Positions 10,701 through 18,502 of a stretch of 36,630 nucleotides of DNA are shown in pieces (position 1 is the first letter of the stretch; each line of letters begins with the position of its first letter). Source of the stretch: Trichlorobacter sp. (GTDB lineage: Bacteria > Desulfobacterota > Desulfuromonadia > Geobacterales > Pseudopelobacteraceae); assembly GCF_030247655.1 (NCBI RefSeq), contig NZ_JAOTRZ010000010.1, positions 1 to 36,630 on the forward strand, read 5' to 3'. The notes under the pieces are model-generated. The model did no database searches. It was not told where the DNA came from and saw only the letters and a program-made list of their open reading frames with translations. A program made the translations under genes and the position numbers.

Positions 10701-13700
10701 TCGGGTCGACCGCCACACTCCCCACGTGGAGGACGTTACCGGCATCAGCATCGGCGGCGCCGACCAGTTGAAGCAGGTCTGCCTCGGTGAAGGTCTTGGC
10801 GGTGTCCTCGGCGGTGGCGCCGAGGTTGGCGACATGGGTCGCATCGGCCGTCACGGTCGGCGCGGTGTTGGGCGGCGGGGTGATGTCGATCACCCCAGCC
10901 CCCGAGGTGGTGGCCGTGCCGTCGGTGACGCTGATTGTCAGCGGGATGTCATTGCCACTGACGCCCTGTGCCGGGGTGAAGGTCCAGCTGCCATCCGGGT
11001 TGTGGGCAAAGCTGCCGTACTGCGCGTTGATGTGCACATCGGAGACCGTCAGCGAACCGCCACCGGGGTTGGTGGCGCCAAATAAGGAAAGTAATGTAGC
11101 TTCGGTAAATGTCTGCGGCTGGTCAGATACACCAGCACCCAAATCGACCACATTGTTGACGACCTGTGGCCCCTGGCTGGTGCCGCGTATGTCGATTACG
11201 ATGTCGTGGGTGGTGCCGTCGCTGAAGCGCACCGTGAAGGTGTCGTGGTCGGTCTGCCCGCTGGCCAGCGCCTGGCTGGCGGGCAATGACGGATCGAGCT
11301 GGAAGCGCCAGATGCCCTGGGCATTGACGGAAAGCTGCCCGAATTGGCCTTGGGTGGCGGTTTGCTCGACGATGTGCGGCGCGGCGCTGTCCACGTCGGT
11401 GGCGCGGACCATGCCGGCCGCCTCCAGATTGGCACGGGCCAGATCGGCGACGTGCGAACCCATGTCGATGACGGTGGCGGCGTCGTCGGTGCCGGTGACC
11501 TGTAGCGTAATGGTTTGGGTCGTGGCCGCGCCGTGTTCGTCGGTGACCGTAGCGGTGAACGTTTCCGTTTGATGGTCATTGACGTTGAGGGCCTGAGTCG
11601 CAGGGCGGCTGTTGTCCAGGGTGTAGGTCCACTGGCCGGTGGATGGATCGATGGCTAGATTGCCGTAGGTGCCAGCAGTCTGGGCGATGGACCAGGTGAG
11701 GTGTGCGCCGGCGTCGACGTCGGTGGCTACGAGAGTGCCGGTGGCGGTAGTCGTGGCGGCATCTTCGGTCACTGCGCCTGTGGCGCTGCCCGCTGTCGAG
11801 GTGACGGTCGGCGCGTCGTTGCTGCCGGTGATGGTGACGGTGACGGTGTGGGTGGTGCCGTCAGCGCTATGCACCTCGAAGGAATCGGTGATCTGCCTTC
11901 CGGCCGGGAGTGCCTGGATGGTTGGGTTGTCGTTGTCTGCCGCATACGTCCAGCTGCCGTTGGGCAAGATTGCAAATGAGCCGAGGCCGGCACTGCTCTG
12001 GCCATGCGCGGCGGCGAAGGTGGCCTCGCCCTGATCGGCATCGGTTACGGCCAGTTGCCCCATGCAGGTGAGCGAGTGATGCGTCTGCCCCTGTATGGTG
12101 CTCGTCAGGACACTGGTGTCTTCGGTGACTCCGGATTGCGTGCCGGTTTCGGTGATGACCGCCCCGTCGTTGGTGCCGGTGACGCCGATGGTCACGGTCT
12201 GGGTGGCCGTGGCGCCGTGCTCGTCGGTGACGGTGACCGTAAAGGTTTCGCTCCCCGGGTGTCCGCTGGTCAGGCCCTGGGTGGCGGCACGGCTGTTGTC
12301 CAGGGTGTAGGTCCACTGGCCGGTGGCAGGATCGATGGCGAGATGGCCGTAGGTGCCGGCAGTCTGCGCGACAGACCAGGTGAGGTGCGCGCCGGCGTCG
12401 GCATCGGTGGCCGCTAGGGTGCCGGTGGCCGTGGTCGTGGCGGCATCTTCGGTCACCGCACCGCTTGCGCTGCTCACCGCGGAGGTGATGACCGGCGCAT
12501 CGTTGGTACCGGTGACGTTGACGGTGACGGTCTGGCTGACGTGCTCGCCGCTGTCGGTGGTGACTTCGACGGTGAAGGTTTCGGTGCGGGTCTGGCCAGC
12601 GGCCAGTTCATTGGTGGCAGCCCGGCTGTTGTCCAGCGTGTAGGTCCAGTGGCCCTGCGCGTCGACGGCGAAGCTGCCGTAATGACCGGCGGTGTGCGAC
12701 TGGGCGGTAAACACCGGATGGTCACCCGTATCAGCGTCGGTAACATGCATCTGGCCCGAGAGGGTCTGGTGGGCGGCGTCATCCTCGGTGGTTTGGCCAA
12801 GGATAGGGTTGGGCATCCTTACATCGGCTTGATTGCCTGAAACCTGGACGTCCACGGAGTCGGTGACCATGTGGTTGACTACGGTATGAATGGAGTGATG
12901 GCCATCCGACAGCTTGGGCACACCCAGCTGCCAATGCCCCTGGGCATCGGCCGTTGTAGTGCCGAGGACGAGGTAACCCTCGACGACTTGCACCGAATCA
13001 CCGGCGCCGGCGGTGCCGGAGAGCACGGAAATTCCGGTATTGGCGTTTACGCCAACCAGTTTGTTCAGATAGATATAGTCGCCGGGGCCACCAGGACGAT
13101 CGTCGTCACAGACCTTGACCAGCTGGCCAACGGTGCCGTCTTCGAAGACCACCAGGCCGCCATCGAAGTTGTTCCGAATGCTCGGTGCCAGCGGCGCGTA
13201 ACGCGCCGGCCCGCCGTCGAGGTGTTGGCCGAACCACTGGTGTTGGGCCAGATAGATATAGCCGGCTCCGGCAGCAGCGAGATTGCCGGTGTTGTAGTTA
13301 GCAGCTGTTACGGGCAGGTCGCCGTGGGCAATGCTGGCCAGCAGGTTGTGGCTGTCGCCCGGCAGGTAGAGCCCGACGATGCGGGTGCCGACCGGGACGC
13401 CCTCATGCGCACTCGTGTACATGCTGAGATCGGTGGCGCCGGTGAATTCGGCGACCTGGGCAACCTGGCGGATGTCGGCCGGTGCCGGGGGCGTCACCTG
13501 AATCAGCGGCGCATCGTGGGTGCCGGTGAGCGTGATGGTGATGTCCGCCGGCCCGTTCGGACCCTGGATGGTGAAGGTTTCGGTGCGGGTCTCGCCTTCT
13601 TTCAGGCCCTGCACGGCATCTGCGTTGTTGTTGAGGGTGTACACCCAGTGGCCCTGGTCGCGCAGATCGAGGTTGCCGAAGTGCCCGGCCATGGTGTGGT

Positions 13701-16700
13701 CGCCCAGATGCAGGGTTCCGCCACTGGTCGAGGAGAGGTCGCCGGTGATGACTGTGGTGGCGGCATCTTCCTTGACGCTGCCGGTGACGCCTGTCAGCGT
13801 CGAACGGACGGCGACTTCCGCATGGGCGGTGGTGGTGGCGGTACCGTCGCTGACAGTGAGCGTGACTGGCAGGTGGTCGCCATGGGCGGTGCCGGCCGGA
13901 TGGAAGGTCCAGTCGCCGCTGGCGGCGCGGGTGAAGCTGCCAATCGCGGGGTCGATGTTGACGGCACTGATCGCGAGTGTGTCGTGATCGACGTCGGCCG
14001 CATGCACGAGGGAAAGCAGCTGCGCCTCGGTGAAGGTCTGGCTGGCACCGGCAAAGGCGGCCCCAAGATTGGCGGCGTGGGTGGCATCGACGGCGGTGAC
14101 GGTGGGGGCGTCGTTGACGCTGGCCACGTGCAGGGTGCCGGTCGTCTCGGCCGAGTCGGCATGACCGTCGCTGACCGTGTATTTGAAAGCGACATCGCCG
14201 TTGAAGTTGGCAGCGGGCTGGAAGCTCAGGTGCGGGATGTCGGCCGCGGCGATCTGTTGTCCGGCGGTGACGGCGTGGCCGTTGAGCAGCAGCTGGCCCT
14301 GGGCCGCTGTCGGCAAGCCGGTGACGGTGACATGCTGAAGGGTGTCGCCGGCGTCGGCGTCGCTGAATCCGAAATTGGCGGCCGAGAAGGTGTAGACGGT
14401 GTCCTCGGTGCCGGAGAGGCTGGCGGCTGGCGTCGTGGGCGCATCGTTGACGCTGGCCACGTGCAGGGTGCCGGTGGCGGCGGCGGAATCGACATGTCCG
14501 TCGCTGACTTTGTAGCCAAAGGCAACGTCGCCGTTAAAGTTGGCAACGGGCCGGAACACCAGATGCGGGATATCTGTCGCGTCGATCTGCTGGCCTGCCG
14601 TGACCGCCTGGCCGTTCAGCAGGAACTGCCCTTGTGTCGCCCCATCCGGCAGCTGGGTCAGGGTGACATGGTGCAGCGTATCGCTCGCGTCCACGTCATG
14701 GAAGCCGAAATCAGCAGTGCCGAGCGTGATGTCCTGGTCTTCGGTGCCCTGCACGCTGAGGGTCGTGGAGATGGTCGGCTGGTCGTTGGTACCGACGATA
14801 TGCACGGTGACGGTATGCGCGGTACCATCAGCTGAATAGGCTGTGAATGTATCGGTGAGCGGTTCACCTTCACCTAATGCCTGCACGGCCGGGTTATTGT
14901 TGTCGAGTCGATAGATCCATGCGCCTGTAGGTGCCACGATAAATCCACCGTAACCGCTATCGCTGACGCCATGGAATTCAGCTTTAAAGTGATTTTCACC
15001 CTGGTCAGTATCGGTTACCTCAAGCTTGCCTGAGGCTTGGGAATAGGCTGATCCACGAGTCAATGTATCTTCTTTAACCGGATTTCCGGGACTGTTTTCT
15101 GTAATCACAGCCGCATCATTGGTTCCCGCCAGGGTTACCGTAATGGTCTGGCGGGTGCCATCGGCCGTCATGACTTCGATGCTGTCGGTAGCCTGATGGC
15201 CACCCTGGAGCGCCTGGACTTTAGGAGCGCTGTTGTCGGCGGTGTAGGTCCAGTGGCCCTGTGCGTCGATGCTGAAAGTGCCGTAGCCGTGGTCGCCGGG
15301 GATGCCCTGCATGGCGATAAAGTGTTCCTGGTTGGCATCCGGGTCGGTCACAACGAGCTGCCCCTCGGTGTGCAGCGTGGTGCCGGTGCCGACGTTGTCC
15401 TCGATGACATCGCCGGTGTGCGTGCCGCCGATCACTGCCACGTCGTTGGTGCCCTGAATGGTGACGGAAAGCACCTTGGGTGTGCCGTCGACGCTGCCCA
15501 CGAGGATGCTGTCGGTCAGGGTTTTGCCGGCAACGAGGGCCTGGACATCGGGGTTGCTGTTGTCAAGCTGATAGGTCCAGTCGCCATTGGCCGCCAGGGT
15601 GAAGTGGCCGTACTGAGTCACCTGGTCTACCGGCTGGAAGGCCGCCTCGCCCGCGTTGGGGTCGATAATGCTGAGATGCTGCCGGATCGTGCCGGTCTGG
15701 TCTTCGTCGATATGGTCGGCGGAGACGCCGGCGATGATCGCAGGAGCATTCGCGCCCTTGATCTGCAGGTCAATGGTGTGGGTGGTGCCGTCGGCCGTGC
15801 GCACCGTGAACTGCTCGGGCAGGTGGCCATCGGCCGGCAGTGAAACGATCGCCGGTTGCCGGGCGTCGGCGGTATAGGTCCAGGTGCCGTCTTCCTTGAT
15901 CTCGAGCACGCCGTAGGTGCCGGTCAGCAACTGCGCCTGGAAGTGGCCCTCGCCCTGGTCGAGGTCGAGAACAGCAAGTTGGTGGCTGATGACGACCCGC
16001 CCGCCCTGGGCAGCGGCCACCGAGCCCACGGCATGGTCGATGCCGGCGACGATGGGCACGTCGTTGGTGCCGGTGACGGTGATCTGCAGCAACCCGCCGT
16101 TACTGCCGCCGTGCTGGTCGGTGACGATGACCGGCACCGTCACAATCGCTTTCTGCCCGGCGCCCAGATAGTTGTAGTGGGCATCGGCCGGATCGAAGTG
16201 GTACTGGCCGTCGGCGTCAAGGGTCAGGCCCGGGATGTGCTGGGCCAGGCTGTAGCTCAGCGTGTCGCCGGTATCAGGGTCGGTGGCGGTGAGCTGGCCA
16301 TTGACGACGCCGGCGCCCTCGGCGACGTGCCGCATCGGCGTGACGCCGAGGGTGGGCACATCGTTGGTGCCGGTGACGGTAATCTCGAGGGTGCGCTGCG
16401 CGCTTGCGCCAGAGGCATCGACGACCTCGACCGGGATGCTGATCACCTGCGGCTGGCCGAAGGGCAGATGGTCATAAGCCGGGTCGGACGGATCGAAGGT
16501 ATAGCTGCCGTCGGGGTTGAGCGTGAAGCCGGCCACCGGGGCGGTCGCCCGGAAGGTGAGCACCTCGTGGTCATCGAGGTCGATGGCGAACAGGCGGTTG
16601 TGGATGACTGCGCTGCCTTCGAAGGTCGCCATGGGCGGCACCGTCATCATCAGCGGCGCATCGTTGGTGCCGGTGACGACGATCTGCAGGGTCTCGGTGC

Positions 16701-18465
16701 TGCGCGCGCCGGCCTGGTCGGTGACGGTGACGGGGATGTTGATGAACTCCTGGGCGCCCGGGGCGAGGTGCTGGTAGGCCGTGTTGGACGGATCGAAGTC
16801 GTAGCTGCCATCGGCGTGCAGGGTGAAACCGGGCACGGCCTGGGTGGTGCCGTAGACGAGGATGTCGGTGCTGTCGACATCATGGCCGATCAGTTGCCCA
16901 TGCAACAGCGGGTCGTCTTCGTGCGTCTGCTGGCTGGTGGCCTGGAGCGTGGGCGCGTCATTCGTGCCCTGGATGTAGACCGTGAGGGTCTGCGTGGTGC
17001 TGCCGTCCTTGCTGGTAACGGTGATCGTATCGGTCAGCGGTGCATCGCCCGGGCGCAGGGCTTGCACGGCCCCATCGGTCGGGCTCAGGGTGTAGGTCCA
17101 GCTGCCGTCGGCCGCCACGACGAACTCGCCATGCTGGCCCGCACCGTGGGAAATCGGCTGGACTGCGGCCTCGCCGTTATCGACGTCGGTGATGTCGAGC
17201 TTGCCGGAGAACGCCGTCAGCGTGTCCTCGGTCACGGTGCCGACGGCGGTGCCGCCGATGACGGCCTGGTCGTTGGTGCCGTGGAGGGTGATGGTGATCT
17301 GTTGCGTGGTGCCGTCGGCCGAGCGCACTGTGAGGGTGTCGGTCGCCATCTCGCCAGCGCCGAGTTTTTGAGCGGCGGCGTTATCGAGGTCGTAGGTCCA
17401 CTGGCCGTCGGCAGCCAGGTGCAGGGTGCCGTGCTGGCCGGTGATGTCACCAGCCTGGAAATGGGCCTCACCGGTGTCGACGTCGGTAACGTCGAGCTTG
17501 CCGCTGGCGATAAGCTTCTGATCCTCGGTCACCTGGTCAGCATGGCTACCGGTGATCACAGCGCCATCGTTGGTACCATGGACGTTGACAACGATTTGGG
17601 CAAGCTGGGTCTGTCCCTGGGCATCGGTGACAAAGGCGAGGAAGCGTTCGGTGACCTGCTGCCCGGCGCCGAGCGCCTGGACAGCGGGCAGGCTGCTGTC
17701 TAGGTGATAGTGCCATTGGCCGTCCTGACCGAGGTCGAGGGTGCCGTAATGACCGGTGGGGGTGCCGAGCGCCCATTGGTGTGCACCGGGGGCGCCGCCG
17801 GTTACCGACAATGTGCCGCTGCTGTCCAGCTGGCTATCTTCTGTTACAGCTCCGCTTACCGTCCCCTGGATATGCAGTGGGGGAGTGGCCGGTACACCGG
17901 CACCACTGCCGGATGTGTGGGCGGCAGCAGCCTGTCCACTAGCAGACGAAGCAGCCGTAGGCATTGTTCTCGATACTGCTGCAGCACCGGCAGGATGGGG
18001 CACTGCACTGGCAACACTGCCAACCTGTCCACTGAGGCCTGCACTATGGGCAACGGCATCTGCACTGCCTGGTACAACGGGCTGAGACAGGGGGCTTGCA
18101 GCATGGGCCACCGCAGAACCTACCGGTCGGCTGGCTTCATGATCTGCCGGTTGACCGGCTGCCTGTTGGTGTGAAAAATCGGCATGGGGCGCGTCAGCCT
18201 GCGAGAAGATGCCAGCATGTGCGACACTCCCCGGTGAACCCTTGGACGAATCAGCACCAGACAGGTGCTGCCGGTCGGCTACTTTTTCATCCCAGACTAC
18301 GGTGCCGGATTCGTCTCCTTCTGCCTCACCAAGTTTACCCAGGGCCTTGTCTTTGGTCTTGAGCAGCGCAGCCTGCTGTTCGGCAGTAAGATCAGTAAAC
18401 TTTCTTTTCAGCAGCTGTTCCTGCTGCTCGGCGGTAAGTTCTTGTATAACTGGTCTATCTTTCAT
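4708..18465 (-). CDS. Giant VCBS/cadherin-repeat type I secreted adhesin (4585 aa)
   Basis: Uninterrupted 4585-codon gene starting at ATG 18465 with AAGGA 8 nt upstream, 37 nt after the HlyD gene. Residues 1-60 are charged and include a short duplicated LTAEQQ..LLK helix. Residues 60-200 are Ala/Ser/Gly/His-rich and look like a linker. From about 206 to 4270 runs a tandem array of roughly 100-110-residue beta-sandwich repeats. Most are VCBS-type (TEDxxxxxxGxLxVTDxDxGE ... YGxF ... GxWxYxLDN ... GTNDAP); cadherin-like, Ig-like and LSAGxxNxDGSWTLTP-type repeats are mixed in. Three stretches fit no repeat (near residues 1656-1892, 3072-3239 and 3806-3959) and hold most of the few cysteines. The last 300 residues are Asp/His-rich with an internal duplication; the extreme C-terminus presumably holds the uncleaved type I signal. 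I saw no GGxGxDxxx RTX nonapeptides. Such proteins act as long surface adhesins in biofilm or host/mineral contact; the ligand here is unknown. Part of the central array looks more GC-rich than either end. Confidence 0.93.
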   Translation of the reverse strand: MKDRPVIQELTAEQQEQLLKRKFTDLTAEQQAALLKTKDKALGKLGEAEGDESGTVVWDEKVADRQHLSGADSSKGSPGSVAHAGIFSQADAPHADFSHQQAAGQPADHEASRPVGSAVAHAASPLSQPVVPGSADAVAHSAGLSGQVGSVASAVPHPAGAAAVSRTMPTAASSASGQAAAAHTSGSGAGVPATPPLHIQGTVSGAVTEDSQLDSSGTLSVTGGAPGAHQWALGTPTGHYGTLDLGQDGQWHYHLDSSLPAVQALGAGQQVTERFLAFVTDAQGQTQLAQIVVNVHGTNDGAVITGSHADQVTEDQKLIASGKLDVTDVDTGEAHFQAGDITGQHGTLHLAADGQWTYDLDNAAAQKLGAGEMATDTLTVRSADGTTQQITITLHGTNDQAVIGGTAVGTVTEDTLTAFSGKLDITDVDNGEAAVQPISHGAGQHGEFVVAADGSWTYTLSPTDGAVQALRPGDAPLTDTITVTSKDGSTTQTLTVYIQGTNDAPTLQATSQQTHEDDPLLHGQLIGHDVDSTDILVYGTTQAVPGFTLHADGSYDFDPSNTAYQHLAPGAQEFINIPVTVTDQAGARSTETLQIVVTGTNDAPLMMTVPPMATFEGSAVIHNRLFAIDLDDHEVLTFRATAPVAGFTLNPDGSYTFDPSDPAYDHLPFGQPQVISIPVEVVDASGASAQRTLEITVTGTNDVPTLGVTPMRHVAEGAGVVNGQLTATDPDTGDTLSYSLAQHIPGLTLDADGQYHFDPADAHYNYLGAGQKAIVTVPVIVTDQHGGSNGGLLQITVTGTNDVPIVAGIDHAVGSVAAAQGGRVVISHQLAVLDLDQGEGHFQAQLLTGTYGVLEIKEDGTWTYTADARQPAIVSLPADGHLPEQFTVRTADGTTHTIDLQIKGANAPAIIAGVSADHIDEDQTGTIRQHLSIIDPNAGEAAFQPVDQVTQYGHFTLAANGDWTYQLDNSNPDVQALVAGKTLTDSILVGSVDGTPKVLSVTIQGTNDVAVIGGTHTGDVIEDNVGTGTTLHTEGQLVVTDPDANQEHFIAMQGIPGDHGYGTFSIDAQGHWTYTADNSAPKVQALQGGHQATDSIEVMTADGTRQTITVTLAGTNDAAVITENSPGNPVKEDTLTRGSAYSQASGKLEVTDTDQGENHFKAEFHGVSDSGYGGFIVAPTGAWIYRLDNNNPAVQALGEGEPLTDTFTAYSADGTAHTVTVHIVGTNDQPTISTTLSVQGTEDQDITLGTADFGFHDVDASDTLHHVTLTQLPDGATQGQFLLNGQAVTAGQQIDATDIPHLVFRPVANFNGDVAFGYKVSDGHVDSAAATGTLHVASVNDAPTTPAASLSGTEDTVYTFSAANFGFSDADAGDTLQHVTVTGLPTAAQGQLLLNGHAVTAGQQIAAADIPHLSFQPAANFNGDVAFKYTVSDGHADSAETTGTLHVASVNDAPTVTAVDATHAANLGAAFAGASQTFTEAQLLSLVHAADVDHDTLAISAVNIDPAIGSFTRAASGDWTFHPAGTAHGDHLPVTLTVSDGTATTTAHAEVAVRSTLTGVTGSVKEDAATTVITGDLSSTSGGTLHLGDHTMAGHFGNLDLRDQGHWVYTLNNNADAVQGLKEGETRTETFTIQGPNGPADITITLTGTHDAPLIQVTPPAPADIRQVAQVAEFTGATDLSMYTSAHEGVPVGTRIVGLYLPGDSHNLLASIAHGDLPVTAANYNTGNLAAAGAGYIYLAQHQWFGQHLDGGPARYAPLAPSIRNNFDGGLVVFEDGTVGQLVKVCDDDRPGGPGDYIYLNKLVGVNANTGISVLSGTAGAGDSVQVVEGYLVLGTTTADAQGHWQLGVPKLSDGHHSIHTVVNHMVTDSVDVQVSGNQADVRMPNPILGQTTEDDAAHQTLSGQMHVTDADTGDHPVFTAQSHTAGHYGSFAVDAQGHWTYTLDNSRAATNELAAGQTRTETFTVEVTTDSGEHVSQTVTVNVTGTNDAPVITSAVSSASGAVTEDAATTTATGTLAATDADAGAHLTWSVAQTAGTYGHLAIDPATGQWTYTLDNSRAATQGLTSGHPGSETFTVTVTDEHGATATQTVTIGVTGTNDGAVITETGTQSGVTEDTSVLTSTIQGQTHHSLTCMGQLAVTDADQGEATFAAAHGQSSAGLGSFAILPNGSWTYAADNDNPTIQALPAGRQITDSFEVHSADGTTHTVTVTITGSNDAPTVTSTAGSATGAVTEDAATTTATGTLVATDVDAGAHLTWSIAQTAGTYGNLAIDPSTGQWTYTLDNSRPATQALNVNDHQTETFTATVTDEHGAATTQTITLQVTGTDDAATVIDMGSHVADLARANLEAAGMVRATDVDSAAPHIVEQTATQGQFGQLSVNAQGIWRFQLDPSLPASQALASGQTDHDTFTVRFSDGTTHDIVIDIRGTSQGPQVVNNVVDLGAGVSDQPQTFTEATLLSLFGATNPGGGSLTVSDVHINAQYGSFAHNPDGSWTFTPAQGVSGNDIPLTISVTDGTATTSGAGVIDITPPPNTAPTVTADATHVANLGATAEDTAKTFTEADLLQLVGAADADAGNVLHVGSVAVDPKFGAFSKDAVTGDWTFTPAADFHGDQVPLTIAVTDGTTSTDAHAKLAVTAVDDVLTVAADGSHPAPMPDIAVNTETTFTKAQLLQLVGAADPDGDALSITEVHIDPRAGYFAPQPNGDFIFKPAANFHADDLDITLKVTDGTSTVEAHAQLDIKATPGQLAITTVDNALHTTSSFETTSTDLAIHGTAVGLPDGTPITLHLADKNHPENTFDLHTTVTGGAWSLSFDQSQVLVDGNHDWAVTAHATDLFGTAVDASTEVLYQDTPTASAQHGTAATSLDLLSGSVAGTAVQHVQYSSDGGQSWSDQVPAGFTLAADGHTLQVDPTSSAFSSLAHGQQQQVQVQYEMAQAADPSAGTIHQTASVTITGSNHGPTVTAVDAAHAANLGATTEDTAKTFTDADLIRMVGGSDADHDALHVAAVRISPEYGSFAHDAASGSWTFTPAANYDGSHLPISIEVTDGSATATGHAMIDITPVADTPVLGISLGAVQMSAALGAPSDTAVMRSPGAAYGPHIATDFGDMIGTGAHLIPEDQACVDDLKAVMIMGHLFQVTGIEDTPEGRAAVLDLGGDRNNAFLFSDHPGQEVTFIFKDDAAHSDPQHASTSWSLKFYNVPGQPVGEDYVNEQAGWTGWTDPQAGYREGTITNRQGPPSDSHFTASIPEDTGVELHITLSDPDTSEHLALQVAGLPQGATLSAGTHNADGSWTLSPDQLPGLIMTPPADFSGDIHLAVTATSTDHTLTADKLMQLDITVDPVAEKPALSVMNLADSMEHSGAVALDIDVNVHHDAGETLSITIQDLPSGATLSAGTHNADGSWTLTPAELQGLKLTPDVNWSGSYALKVTATAMEATGETTTTTRYVGGTVHSVLDMTVSMQDVTTSAGTEFQLPIQIGSQTDSGEQFLSARIELPSADWVVYVAHAFYQVKAADGSNADPQNPHAGGPFHVDIPPQYVGDLSQVDIQAPPGFHGDAQLRLTAEITDDGTHHPIDLPFTVTVSDPGQAHFAGDLAGTTADDDSSVSGQLIVTDPDAGENHLIAQTDTAGHYGKFSVSADGQWTYTPDDRADAIAAGDSHPEVFTVTSADGTTHDVTITVTGSNEGPSVSATTADLGATLEDTAKTFSEADLLQLVGAHDDAAGAVMHIGAVTVDPQYGAFSKQGSDWVFTPTANFDGSHLPVTVQVTDGTATATAHAALDITPVADTPTLSVALGAVSAGAAAASSTPQLSSTAELTWKDGSSLTHDELTFDSNFFDDIDRWGISPYGGVDPTLITGMRIDGQDVAGAPQVITDIGGVPLVTFAGLTPAALEGAQRIEVIFGGPTDASVRCCLVPHVVAADMWSPGSANTDFFLDRGAGGAGSAAQAVSSDLYEDHDVPLVITATSPDGSETLSVTLSGLPAGATLSAGTDNHDGSWTLTPAQLPGLALTPPQDFSGTIPLHVSVTSTDGTESASTATDLQLTIHPEAEQPTLTVADLSSHEDAGAIALNIGLQLDIDPSETPSIVISGLVQGATLSAGVHNADDTWTLTPAQLQGLTLTAPDQYAGTLHLTVTATSTEASGESATQTAYLAIHVDPVLDMSMSAHDLTVSPQQAGGIALPLDYSGLGVDSSEALGTDFALTLPSADWRVEVNGLGTGQTGTDIHLLGSQLANAVLIPPPGFTGDADIRLTGSLVDGTLSSPVDLPFTVHVQPPPAPAPAPAPQADENAGDQPIDTADTLVADDGSAVGQTPHDALAVASADDLVHHDTVAPTGTDHSVAADVTQHVDPIPHVEPVTHDAVHEMAAADSHGMPETENVVNVDTQHQDPLAGYMQFADHAASAALTNESAVVTDDDGGGTYVHDMIGVEPAMDPAHHDTVAITGADHSAAADVTQHADPVPHVEPDSHGMPGTENVVNVDIQHQDPLAGYMQFADHAASAALTNDSALHDTPLDSYLTAAGVDHADLSAAAATAPTPEELGTLDLHHDQPLTDTAAHPDSTHDDTTVAVADASALGLHDDPTHHNV
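4955..5178 (-). repeat. Direct repeat unit B in the adhesin C-terminus
   Basis: About 74 codons of a His/Asp-rich unit containing HHDTVAITGADHS, VTQHADPVPHVEP and DPLAGYMQFADHAAS. It is a near copy of the unit at 5238-5490. A 41-bp stretch (4964-5004) is identical to 5255-5295. The unit is the last one before the presumed secretion signal. Confidence 0.85.
5238..5490 (-). repeat. Direct repeat unit A in the adhesin C-terminus
   Basis: About 86 codons; same unit as 4955-5178 but with an extra 12-residue insert (VTHDAVHEMAAA) after PHVEP. The reading frame stays open through both copies. The high nucleotide identity in parts of the two copies points to a fairly recent duplication. Confidence 0.85.
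5640..17850 (-). repeat. Tandem array of VCBS, cadherin-like and Ig-like repeat modules within the adhesin
   Basis: Repeat boundaries are marked by GTNDAP-like codons roughly every 300-340 bp, for example near 17570, 17270, 16965, 16660, 16360, 16060, 15450, 15115 and 14785. Two closely similar cadherin-like units (FGFxDxDAxDTLxHVT ... GDVAFxYxVSDGHxDS) lie between about 14110 and 14785. Closely similar VCBS units lie at about 11620-11780 and 12300-12475. A different unit (GATLSAGxHNxDGSWTLTPxxLxGL) recurs near 8600, 8260, 6480 and 6150. The array folds as a rod of Ca-dependent beta-sandwiches in related proteins; here that is inferred. Confidence 0.85.
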
Positions 18466-18502
18466 GGCACTGTTCCTTTATTTCTTACAGCTCAACTGGT
18501 GT

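Noticed and set aside
12871-17703. Long plus-strand open frames (12871-14835 and 15856-17703) opposite the adhesin gene
   Set aside because: They are antisense shadows of GC-rich, repetitive codons. Their peptides are Gly/Val/Asp-rich and repeat with the same period as the adhesin modules, with no ribosome sites or family features.
4708-18465. RTX nonapeptide repeats or a LapG-type di-alanine cleavage site in the giant protein
   Set aside because: I found no GGxGxDxxx series and no clear T/P-AAG site after the N-terminal region, and no LapD/LapG genes are in the window.
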